Positions 32,193-39,786 of a stretch of DNA of 64,000 nucleotides are shown here, in pieces. The stretch is taken from positions 1,984,001 to 2,048,000 of the forward strand of contig NZ_CP016756.1 in NCBI RefSeq assembly GCF_001700965.1. Reading direction: 5' to 3'. The notes under the pieces were generated by a model that searched no databases, was not told the DNA's origin, and saw only the letters and a list, made by a program, of their open reading frames with translations. The stretch comes from Stenotrophomonas nitritireducens (lineage in GTDB: Bacteria > Pseudomonadota > Gammaproteobacteria > Xanthomonadales > Xanthomonadaceae). Each line of letters opens with the position of its first letter. Positions within the stretch are counted from its first letter, which is position 1. A program made the translations under genes and the position numbers.

Positions 32193-32732
32193 TCAATCCA
32201 GCTGGCGCCACTGCCCAGGCTGAAGGTCGCCCAGTGCGTACGGTCCCATCACTGCCCGCACCAGCCGCAACGTCGGCAAACCTACGGCAGCGGTCATGCG
32301 CCGCACCTGGCGGTTGCGACCTTCGCGCAAGGTTATAGCCAGCCAGCTGTCCGGTACGGTCTTGCGGAAGCGTACCGGCGGCGTGCGCTCCCAGATCTTC
32401 GGCGCGGCCGGCAGCAGTTCAACGCGGGCAGGCAGGGTTGGGCCGTCATTGAGCTGCACGCCATCACGCAGCGCCTGCAGCTTGTCTTCGCTCGGCACGC
32501 CTTCCACCTGCACCCAATAGGTCTTGGCTTGCTTGTGGCGCGGGTCGGTCAAGTGATGGGCGAGCGTGCCATCGTCGGTGAGCAGCAGCAGGCCTTCGCT
32601 GTCGTAATCCAGACGGCCCGCCGCATACACATTGGCGGGCAGACCGAAGCCGGCCAGGGTGGCGCGCGGCGGCTGGCTGCGGTCGGTGAACTGGCACAGC
32701 ACGTTGAAGGGTTTGTTGAAGGCGATAAGCAT
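32193..32732 (-). CDS. rluE: 23S rRNA pseudouridine synthase RluE
   Basis: Small pseudouridine synthase of 179 residues, RsuA/RluB/E/F family without an S4 domain, as in E. coli RluE, which modifies U2457 of 23S rRNA. The start is MLIAFNKPFNVLCQFTD, the catalytic Asp is in AAGRLDYDSEGLLLLT, and REGRNRQVRRM is the conserved RNA-binding end. The ATG at 32732 matches the family start; earlier in-frame codons to 32795 add unrelated sequence. Confidence 0.92.
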   Translation of the reverse strand: MLIAFNKPFNVLCQFTDRSQPPRATLAGFGLPANVYAAGRLDYDSEGLLLLTDDGTLAHHLTDPRHKQAKTYWVQVEGVPSEDKLQALRDGVQLNDGPTLPARVELLPAAPKIWERTPPVRFRKTVPDSWLAITLREGRNRQVRRMTAAVGLPTLRLVRAVMGPYALGDLQPGQWRQLD

Positions 32733-32875
32733 GTGCAGCAGCAACTGTGGAGGGGGATCGGGGAGCACCGCTGGTGATGCGCAGCAAGTGGCCATCGGCC
32801 GCGTTGCAGGCGGGCCGCGTGTCTTCCACGACGGCCCGCTATTGTCTCACTCCCCTGCCCTCAATCGCCGCTCGC

Positions 32876-33733
32876 TCAGGGCTTCACGAAGCGCAACGTC
32901 ATGCGGTCGCTTTCACCGATGGCCTTGTACTTGGCGGCATCGGCCTTGTCGTGGTTGTTGGACGGCGGCAAGGTCCACACACCGTTGGGGTGGTCCTTGG
33001 TATCGCGGGGGTTGGCATTCACCTCGCTGCTGCCATCGAGTTTGAAGCCGGCCGCTTCGGCCATGGCGATCACCTGCGCCTGGCCCACATAGCCGCTCTT
33101 GTCATCGGCTGGCACGTCGGTTTTGGCGCGGTGCTCCACCACACCCAGCGTGCCGCCGGACTTGAGCACGTCAAAGAAGGCCTTGAACATGCCCTCGGCC
33201 TGGCCGGACGAACGCCAGTTGTGGACATTGCGGAAGGTCAGCACCAGATCCGCCGAGCCCGGTGCACCCAGCACCGGTGCGGCCGGGTTGTAGGCTACTT
33301 CGCTTGCCCGGTCGAACTGCGCCGGAGCATCGGCGAACTTCTTGCCCAGGCCATCGCGCGAACGCTGCTGGTAGTCACGGCCGCCGCCGGCCGGCAGTGC
33401 GGCCGGGTCCACCACGGCGGCAACATACTTGCCGCCATCGCGCAGGTAGGGCGCCAGGATTTCAGCGTACCAGCCGCCGCCGGGGGTGATTTCGATGACC
33501 GTCTGCTTCGGCTGCAGGCCGAAGAAGGCCAGCGTCTGCGCCGGATGGCGGTATTCATCGCGCAGCACATTGGCAGGGGTGCGCCAGCTGCCGGCGACGG
33601 CCGCCTGCAACTGTGGCGAGACCTGCGCCTCGGTGGTACCGGCAACGGCACCATGGGCCAGTACAGCGCTGGCAGGAAGGGCGCTGGCAAGCGCCAGCAG
33701 ACAGGCACACAGCAGCGGGGCAGGCTTGTTCAT
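32876..33733 (-). CDS. Exported class I SAM methyltransferase-like protein
   Basis: Protein of 285 residues with a signal peptide (MNKPAPLLCACLLALASALPASA). The methyltransferase-like core is VIEITPGGGWYAEILAPYL (motif I), with ADLVLTFRNVHNW and GTLGVVEHRA as later motifs. A SAM-type fold in an exported protein is unusual, since SAM is cytoplasmic; homologues with this arrangement are known as predicted methyltransferases of unknown role. The start at 33733 gives the signal peptide. Confidence 0.85.
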   Translation of the reverse strand: MNKPAPLLCACLLALASALPASAVLAHGAVAGTTEAQVSPQLQAAVAGSWRTPANVLRDEYRHPAQTLAFFGLQPKQTVIEITPGGGWYAEILAPYLRDGGKYVAAVVDPAALPAGGGRDYQQRSRDGLGKKFADAPAQFDRASEVAYNPAAPVLGAPGSADLVLTFRNVHNWRSSGQAEGMFKAFFDVLKSGGTLGVVEHRAKTDVPADDKSGYVGQAQVIAMAEAAGFKLDGSSEVNANPRDTKDHPNGVWTLPPSNNHDKADAAKYKAIGESDRMTLRFVKP

Positions 33734-33913
33734 GCGTAACTCCGGCGATTGAAACGGCGAGCCTAGCATGCAGCTGCAAGTGCAATGCAGCATGCAAATG
33801 TTTACATAGCGTTAGCGCTGAAACGCCACGCGGAACGCAGTTTTCAGCACGCTGCCACGGAATTGGAACCCATGCCGTTTATGCTGTTGCGCTGAACAAC
33901 AAAGGAGCAAGGC

Positions 33914-34870
33914 ATGCCCCAGTCACGCGAACTTGGTCGCTCGGGCCTACACGTCAGCCCCATCGCTTTCGGGGGCAACGTCTTCGGCTGGAGCGCCGAT
34001 GAAAAAACATCCTTCGGCCTGCTTGATGCCTTTGTCGATGCCGGCTTCAACCTGATCGATACCGCCGATGTCTATCCGGCATGGGTGCCGGGCAACCGCG
34101 GCGGTGAATCGGAGACCATCATCGGCCGCTGGCTGCAGCGCAGCGGCAAGCGCGACAAGGTGGTGGTGGCCACCAAAGTGGCCAAATGGGCCGAGCACCC
34201 GGGCCTGTCGGCCGACAACATCAATGACGCGGTGGAAGATTCGCTGCGCCGCCTGCAGACCGATGTGATCGATCTGTACCAGGCCCATGAAGACGACGAC
34301 TCGGTGCCGCTGGAAGAAACGCTGGGTGCGTTCGCGCGGCTGATCGAAGCGGGCAAGGTACGCGCGATTGGTGCATCCAACTACAGCGCCGAGCGCCTGC
34401 GCGATGCATTGAAGGTCAGCGCCGATTACCACCTGCCGCGCTACGAAACCCTGCAGCCGGAGTACAACCTCTACGACCGCAGCGGCTATGAGGCCGAACT
34501 GGAACCGCTGGCACGCGAACAGGGCATCGGCGTGATCAGCTATTACTCGCTGGCCAGCGGTTTCCTCAGCGGCAAATACCGCAGCACCGAAGACGCGGCC
34601 AAGAGTGCGGCGCGTGGCGCGAAAGTCGCTGATCGCTACCTCAATCCGCGCGGCCTGCGCATTCTGCAGGCGCTGGACGATGTGGCTGCCAGCCACAAGG
34701 CCACGCCGGCCCAGGTGGCGCTGGCGTGGCTGATCGCACGCCCGGGCATCACCGCACCCATCGTCAGTGCCACCAGCGTGCAACAGCTGCATGAGGTGCT
34801 GGCTGCGGCACAGCTTGGTTTGAGCCCGGCACAGATCGCGCAGCTGGACGCCGCCAGCGCCGAAAGCTGA
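33914..34870 (+). CDS. Aldo/keto reductase
   Basis: Protein of 318 residues. AKR catalytic tetrad: Asp and Tyr in IDTADVYPAW, Lys in VVATKVAKW, His in LYQAHEDDD. The C-terminal NADPH-binding region is PIVSATSVQQLHEV. Closest in pattern to YajO/YghZ-type AKRs that reduce small aldehydes and ketones; the physiological substrate is unknown. Preceded by a good ribosome site (AAGGAG). Confidence 0.92.
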   Translation: MPQSRELGRSGLHVSPIAFGGNVFGWSADEKTSFGLLDAFVDAGFNLIDTADVYPAWVPGNRGGESETIIGRWLQRSGKRDKVVVATKVAKWAEHPGLSADNINDAVEDSLRRLQTDVIDLYQAHEDDDSVPLEETLGAFARLIEAGKVRAIGASNYSAERLRDALKVSADYHLPRYETLQPEYNLYDRSGYEAELEPLAREQGIGVISYYSLASGFLSGKYRSTEDAAKSAARGAKVADRYLNPRGLRILQALDDVAASHKATPAQVALAWLIARPGITAPIVSATSVQQLHEVLAAAQLGLSPAQIAQLDAASAES

Positions 34871-34948
34871 ATGCGGCCGGTTGCGTACCCCCTGCCCGCC
34901 CCGTAGGATCGACAGGACAGGGGGTAGACCGCGAATGGAGTCCTACCC

Positions 34949-35236
34949 ATGCAGACCACATCCGCAGCCCAGCGCAACCTGGATCGCGACGCCGAACTGA
35001 CCTACTGGCGTGGCGTCCACGCCATCGGCCATCTTGGCCAACACGACTTCGACCATTACCAGCGCCTGCTGGAGATGGGTTACGACGTGTATCAGGCCTA
35101 CCCGCGTGCCAACGAAGAACAGCTCTATAAAGTGCTGCAGGACAGCTATCACCGGCATAGCCCGGCGTTGGCGGTGTCCTGGGATGAAGCACGCTGGCTG
35201 GTTCGGCATGCCTGGCACCACGTAGAGCAGCATTAG
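34949..35236 (+). CDS. Uncharacterised acid-rich protein (95 aa)
   Basis: Starts MQTTSAAQRNLDRDAELTYW. His- and Tyr-rich helical stretches (HAIGHLGQHDFDHYQRLL, EAYP-like YQAYPRANEEQLYKVLQDSY) resemble small stress-response proteins but no family is assigned. It has its own ribosome site and lies 78 nt after the aldo/keto reductase, followed by repeats. Confidence 0.7.
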   Translation: MQTTSAAQRNLDRDAELTYWRGVHAIGHLGQHDFDHYQRLLEMGYDVYQAYPRANEEQLYKVLQDSYHRHSPALAVSWDEARWLVRHAWHHVEQH

Positions 35237-35263
35237 GGGTGCGGGTTTGTTGATTGGCTTGTT

Positions 35264-35625
35264 GTAGGAGCGGCGTGAGCCGCGAAGCTGGTGCAGCTTC
35301 AGAACGCCAACAGCCAACCCCTCCCCAACCCTCCCCTTGGCCTACGGCCAAAGGGAGGGAGCTGATCGTGCACGCACTGCCTTTTTGTAGGAGCGGCGTG
35401 AGCCGCGAAGCCGGTGCAGCTTCAGAACGCCCAACAGCCAACCCCTCCCCAACCCTCCCCTTGGCCTGCGGCCAAAGGGAGGGAGCTGATCGTGCATGCA
35501 CTGCCTTTTGTGGGAGCGGCGTTAGCCGCGAAGCTCGGGGGTTTCAGGCATCCGTGGTCTCGCGGCTTGCGCCGCTCGTGCCGCACCCTCTCCCCAACCC
35601 CTCTCCCGTGAAGGGAGAGGGGCTA
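35264..35625. repeat. 123-bp composite tandem repeat (REP plus C/T-rich element), three units
   Basis: GTAGGAGCGGCGTGAGCCGC begins at 35264 and 35387, and a third, diverged copy at 35510, spacing 123 bp. The first two units join this REP to a C/T-rich palindrome (CCCTCCCCTTGGCC...GGCCAAAGGGAGGGAG). The third changes after its REP and ends with CTCTCCCCAACCCCTCTCCC. The region 35630-35770 has degenerate GCTGCTTC-type repeats and a further REP near 35763-35787. No gene is seen in 35237-35773. Confidence 0.85.
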
Positions 35626-35773
35626 TAAGAGGCGCAGCCTGCTGCTTCATGGGTCTGCTGCTTCTGGGGTCTTCTGCTGCTTCAGGCGCCTGATGCTTCA
35701 AGTGCCTGCTGCTTCAACCTCAGGTATCCGCTATCGCATGCCGCTGCGGCTTCAACATCTGTGGCTTCGCGGC

Positions 35774-36679
35774 TTACGCCGCTCCCACAACGGGTTGGGC
35801 CATCGCTTCGGCCAGGTAATCGAGGAATGAGCTGATGCGTGCCGATACCGCGGTGTTGCGGTAGTACACCGCGTGGATGGGTTGGCGTGAGTCCAGGGTT
35901 TGTTTCGTCAGCAGCTGCACCAGCTGCCCTTTCGCACGCGCCGCTTCGGTCAGGAAATCGGACAGGCAGACGATGCCTACGCTTTCCACTGCCAGGCGGT
36001 GCAGGATCTCGCCGCTGGATGCGGCCAAGGTCGGACGCACGTGCAGCGGTGCGCCTTCTTCGCCCGGCAACGGCCACTGGTTCAGCGAGTCCGGTTCGTT
36101 GAAGCCCAACAAAGTGTGTGCCTGCAGTTGCGCAACCCGCGTCGGGGTGCCGTGCTGCTGCAGGTAGGCCGGGCTGGCGAGGATGCGCAGGCGGCTATGA
36201 CCCAGCGGCCTGGCATGCAGGGTGGAGTCGGCCAGTGGGCCGATCCGGATGGCCACATCGGTGCGCCGTTCCAGCAGGTCGATGTAGCGTTCGCTGCTGT
36301 TGAGCTCCAACTCCACCTGCGGGTAGCGGGCGCGGAAACCGGCTACCAGCGGTGCGATCACGTGCAGCATGAACGGCATCGCCGCATCCACCCGCAGCCG
36401 CCCGGAAGGAGTACCACGGCGCGCAGCGATCTGCTCCTCGGCGGCATCCACCGAGGCAACGATGGCGCGGACGTTGGCGAGAAACGCCTCGCCCTCGTCG
36501 GTGAGCTGCAGGCGCCGCGTGGTGCGGGTCAGCAAGGTGGTGCCCAGCTTCTGTTCCAGCCGGCCGAGGGCGCGGCTGACGCCCGAGGTGGTCTGGCCCA
36601 GTTGTTCGGCGGCGGCAGTGATCGAGCCGGTGTCGATAACGGCAATGAATGCCTGCATTTCGTCGAGGGTGATCTTCAT
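35774..36679 (-). CDS. LysR-family transcriptional regulator
   Basis: Protein of 301 residues. The winged helix is at 1-60 (FIAVIDTGSITAAAEQLGQTTSGVSRALGRLE), followed by a type-2 periplasmic-binding-like effector domain from about 90. Divergent from the MFS gene at 36802, with a candidate operator between them, so it likely controls that transporter and itself. The effector is unknown. Confidence 0.93.
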   Translation of the reverse strand: MKITLDEMQAFIAVIDTGSITAAAEQLGQTTSGVSRALGRLEQKLGTTLLTRTTRRLQLTDEGEAFLANVRAIVASVDAAEEQIAARRGTPSGRLRVDAAMPFMLHVIAPLVAGFRARYPQVELELNSSERYIDLLERRTDVAIRIGPLADSTLHARPLGHSRLRILASPAYLQQHGTPTRVAQLQAHTLLGFNEPDSLNQWPLPGEEGAPLHVRPTLAASSGEILHRLAVESVGIVCLSDFLTEAARAKGQLVQLLTKQTLDSRQPIHAVYYRNTAVSARISSFLDYLAEAMAQPVVGAA

Positions 36680-36707
36680 CGGGGTGTCCGCAACGGCGCT
36701 AAGCGAT

Positions 36708-36726
36708 TATTGACTTGAATTCAATA
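36708..36726. promoter_or_regulatory. Candidate LysR operator in the divergent intergenic region
   Basis: TATTGA, 7 nt, TCAATA: an inverted repeat fitting the T-N11-A type of LysR box, located between the LysR gene and the MFS gene. Confidence 0.55.
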
Positions 36727-36801
36727 GTAATTCATAGAAATGCGCATTTTTCGGCAAGAGTTCAAGGATCAGACTGCGCAGCCCTTTCCGAGGATTCGCC
36801 C

Positions 36802-38016
36802 ATGTCCCGCGGTATTCCCCTTGCCCTGCTGGCGTTGACGCTGGGCGCGTTCGCGATCGGCACCACCGAGTTCGTCATCGTCGGCCTGATCCCGACCATT
36901 GCCGCCGATCTGCACGTCAGCCTGCCATCAGCTGGCCTGCTGGTTTCCCTGTATGCGCTGGGCGTGGCGGTTGGTGCCCCGGTGCTGACCGCCCTGACCG
37001 GGCGGGTACCGCGCAAGACCCTGCTGGTGGCGCTGATGCTGCTGTTCACCATCGGCAACCTGGTCGCGTGGATAGCACCGGGCTACGGCTCGCTGATCGT
37101 GGCGCGGGTCCTGACCGGCCTGGCACACGGCGTGTTCTTCTCGATCGGCTCGATCATCGCCACCTCGGTGGTTGCCAAGGACAAGGCCGCCAGCGCGATC
37201 GCCATCATGTTCACCGGGCTGACCGTGGCGCTGGTCACCGGCGTGCCGCTGGGCACGTTCATCGGCCAGCATCTGGGTTGGCGGGCGACCTTCCTGGCGG
37301 TGGCGGCGCTGGGCGTGATCGCCCTGCTCGGCAGCCTGCTGTTCGTGCCACGCGAGTTGCCGCGCAGTGCTGCGGCCACCTTCGGCCAGCAGTTCGCGGT
37401 GTTGGCGCAGCCGCGTCTGTTGCTGGTCTATGCAATGACTGCGATGGGCTACGGCGGCACCTTCCTGTCCTTCACCTTCCTCGCCTCGATCCTGCAGGAC
37501 GTCAGCGGTTTCTCCGCCAATGCCGTGAGCGCGGTGTTGCTGGTCTATGGCGTCTCGGTGGCGATCGGCAACCTGTGGGGCGGGCGTCTGGCCGACCGTC
37601 GTGGGCCGATCCCCGCTTTGAGCTTGATCTTTGGCCTGTTGGCGCTGGTGCTGCTGGTGCTGACCTTCACCGCCTACAACCAGTGGCTGGTGCTGCTGAC
37701 CGTGCTGGCGCTGGGTGCGGTCGCCTTCGGCAATGTGCCCGGGCTGCAGGTGTATGTGGTGCAGCAGGCACAGCGCTTCGTGCCGCAGGCCACCGATGTC
37801 GCATCGGGCCTGAACATCGCCGCATTCAACATCGGCATCGCCCTGGGTGCGTGGCTCGGCGGGCTGGTGGTCGACCATATCGGCCTGATGCACACGCCGT
37901 GGATTGGCGCGCTGGTGGTGCTGGCAGCGCTGGCGCTGACCGTGCTGAGCGGCCGCCTGGATCGACGCGACGGCATCGCTGCACGTGCCGACGGCATCGC
38001 CGTGGCTACGCACTGA
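36802..38016 (+). CDS. MFS transporter, DHA1-like (AraJ/YdhP type)
   Basis: Protein of 404 residues with 12 predicted membrane helices. Family marks are GTTEFVIVGLIPTIAADL in helix 1, GRVPRKTLLVALM (loop 2-3 motif), ARVLTGLAHGVFFSIGS in helix 4 and RLADRRGP in loop 8-9. This subfamily exports sugars, arabinose-like compounds or drugs. The start at 36802 is chosen because it begins the first membrane segment. Divergent LysR regulator and downstream dkgB suggest a co-regulated carbonyl/sugar detoxification unit. Confidence 0.9.
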   Translation: MSRGIPLALLALTLGAFAIGTTEFVIVGLIPTIAADLHVSLPSAGLLVSLYALGVAVGAPVLTALTGRVPRKTLLVALMLLFTIGNLVAWIAPGYGSLIVARVLTGLAHGVFFSIGSIIATSVVAKDKAASAIAIMFTGLTVALVTGVPLGTFIGQHLGWRATFLAVAALGVIALLGSLLFVPRELPRSAAATFGQQFAVLAQPRLLLVYAMTAMGYGGTFLSFTFLASILQDVSGFSANAVSAVLLVYGVSVAIGNLWGGRLADRRGPIPALSLIFGLLALVLLVLTFTAYNQWLVLLTVLALGAVAFGNVPGLQVYVVQQAQRFVPQATDVASGLNIAAFNIGIALGAWLGGLVVDHIGLMHTPWIGALVVLAALALTVLSGRLDRRDGIAARADGIAVATH

Positions 38017-38095
38017 TGCAACACGCTGTTACCCCATCCTGGCTTTTCGTTCGCACTACGCGGCGTAGGCTGTCATCGCACTTCTGGAGGTTTCA

Positions 38096-38896
38096 ATGAA
38101 CATTCCCGCCATCGGCCTGGGCACCTATCGCCTCAAAGGGCAGGTATTGACCGACTCCGTGCACAACGCGCTCGAGCTGGGTTACCGCGCCTTCGACACC
38201 GCCCAGATCTACGACAACGAAGCGGACCTGGGGGCGGCCATCGCCAGCGGCCCGGTGCCGCGCGAGCAGCTGTTCCTGACCACCAAGGTATGGATCAGCA
38301 ACTTTCATCACGACGACCTGCTGGCCAGCCTGGCCGAGAGCCTGCGCAAGCTGCGTACCGATCATGTCGACCTGGCCCTGATCCATTGGCCCTCGCCCAA
38401 CAACGAGGTGCCGATGCGCGAATACCTCGGTGCGTTGCGCGAGGCCAAGGCACTGGGCCTGACCAAGGCAATCGGTGTTTCCAACTTCACCATCGACCTC
38501 ACCCGCCAGGCCATCGCGATTCTCGGTGCCGATGCCATCGCCACCAATCAGATCGAAGTGCATCCGTATCTGCAGAACCGTGCGCTGATCACCTACCTGC
38601 GCGCGCAGGGCATCCATGTCACCGCGTTCATGAGTCTGGCCTATGGCGCGGTGCTGAAAGACCCGGTGATCCAGGCCATCGCCGACAAGCACCAGGCCAC
38701 CGCCGCACAGGTGGCGCTGGCCTGGGCGTTGCAGCAGGGCTATGCGGTGATTCCCTCATCAACCAAGCGCGAGAATCTTGCCGGCAACCTGCAGGCGGCA
38801 ACGCTGCGCCTGGATGATGAGGACATGGCGCGAATTGCTGATCTTGATCGCGGCGAGCGTGTGGCCAACCCGGGGATCGCGCCGGCCTGGGATTGA
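38096..38896 (+). CDS. dkgB: 2,5-diketo-D-gluconate reductase B (DkgB-like aldo/keto reductase)
   Basis: Protein of 266 residues, equal to E. coli DkgB (YafB). Catalytic Asp and Tyr in [10 protein letters not shown], Lys in LTTKVW, His in [10 protein letters not shown]; the NADPH part is [14 protein letters not shown]. Reduces methylglyoxal-like aldehydes and 2,5-diketogluconate in E. coli. It lies 79 nt after the MFS gene, and in E. coli dkgB also neighbours a LysR regulator. Confidence 0.93.
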   Translation: MNIPAIGLGTYRLKGQVLTDSVHNALELGYRAFDTAQIYDNEADLGAAIASGPVPREQLFLTTKVWISNFHHDDLLASLAESLRKLRTDHVDLALIHWPSPNNEVPMREYLGALREAKALGLTKAIGVSNFTIDLTRQAIAILGADAIATNQIEVHPYLQNRALITYLRAQGIHVTAFMSLAYGAVLKDPVIQAIADKHQATAAQVALAWALQQGYAVIPSSTKRENLAGNLQAATLRLDDEDMARIADLDRGERVANPGIAPAWD

Positions 38897-38906
38897 GGCG
38901 CGATCA

Positions 38907-39629
38907 CTACGCTGTCGCAAGCAGCCATGCACGCATGGCTGCGTTGACTTCGCCGGGCTTTTCCAGCGGCGCCAGATGGCCGCAGTCCTCGATCACCACC
39001 AGATTCGATTGCGGCATCAGCGCGGCCATCTGCTCGCTGACCGGCAAGGGCGTGATTGCATCATTGCGCCCGCACAGGATCAGCGCCGGGCCCTGCCAAT
39101 CGCGCAGCACCAGGCTGCCATCCGCCCGCTGCAGCTGGCTTTGGCGCAGGAACACTTCCGCGCCCAGACGCGCGGTCATGCTGCGCACGGTATCCACAAG
39201 CACGTGATCGTCCAACCGCGATGCATCGATGTAGCTGCGCATCAGCTTGTCGCCAAAGCCATGGAAGGTGCCGGGCAGGCGCACGCTGTTCTGCTGCGCC
39301 TGCCGCTGCGCGGCACGCTCGGGCGAGTCGGGCTTGAACGAGGTATCCAGCAATGCAAGCTTGAGCACCCGCTGTGGTGCGATGCGCAGGATTTCCTGGG
39401 CGACGTAGCCGCCAAGGGAGAAGCCGGCAAGGGCGAACTGTGCAGGAGCCTTTTCCAATACGTCTTCGGCGACGGCGCGCATGGTGGTCTGCTGGGTGAG
39501 GTCACCGACCTGGCAATTGGCGATGTCGGCAAGCGCGTCGAGTTGGGCCTGCCAGAGGGTGGCGTCGTTGAGCAGGCCGGGCAGCAGTAGCAGCGGGGTT
39601 CTGGCTGCTGGATCTTGGTTCGTTTGCAT
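38907..39629 (-). CDS. Alpha/beta hydrolase
   Basis: Protein of 240 residues with nucleophile elbow AGFSLGGY, probable acid in LILCGRNDAITP and His in VVIEDCGHLAPLEKP. Small esterase/thioesterase-like fold; substrate unknown. The gene converges on dkgB, 10 nt apart. The start at 39629 is chosen since earlier codons (to 39683) add no family sequence. Confidence 0.85.
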   Translation of the reverse strand: MQTNQDPAARTPLLLLPGLLNDATLWQAQLDALADIANCQVGDLTQQTTMRAVAEDVLEKAPAQFALAGFSLGGYVAQEILRIAPQRVLKLALLDTSFKPDSPERAAQRQAQQNSVRLPGTFHGFGDKLMRSYIDASRLDDHVLVDTVRSMTARLGAEVFLRQSQLQRADGSLVLRDWQGPALILCGRNDAITPLPVSEQMAALMPQSNLVVIEDCGHLAPLEKPGEVNAAMRAWLLATA

Positions 39630-39693
39630 GGCGCTATTGTCGCGCCTTGGGTGTGATTGGGGTGAGGGCCAGAGCAACAGCAACAGTCAAAGG

Positions 39694-39740
39694 CACCCCT
39701 CCCCGGCCCTCCCCTTGCCTGCGGCAAAGGGAGGGAGACA
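39694..39740. repeat. C/T-rich palindromic intergenic repeat
   Basis: CACCCCTCCCCGGCCCTCCCC...GCAAAGGGAGGGAG between the alpha/beta hydrolase start and the 3' end of the PatZ-like gene. Confidence 0.75.
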
Positions 39741-39786
39741 GGCGCTCTCCGCTGCCCCTCTCGTTCCTGGTTCCTGCCCCTGGTTC

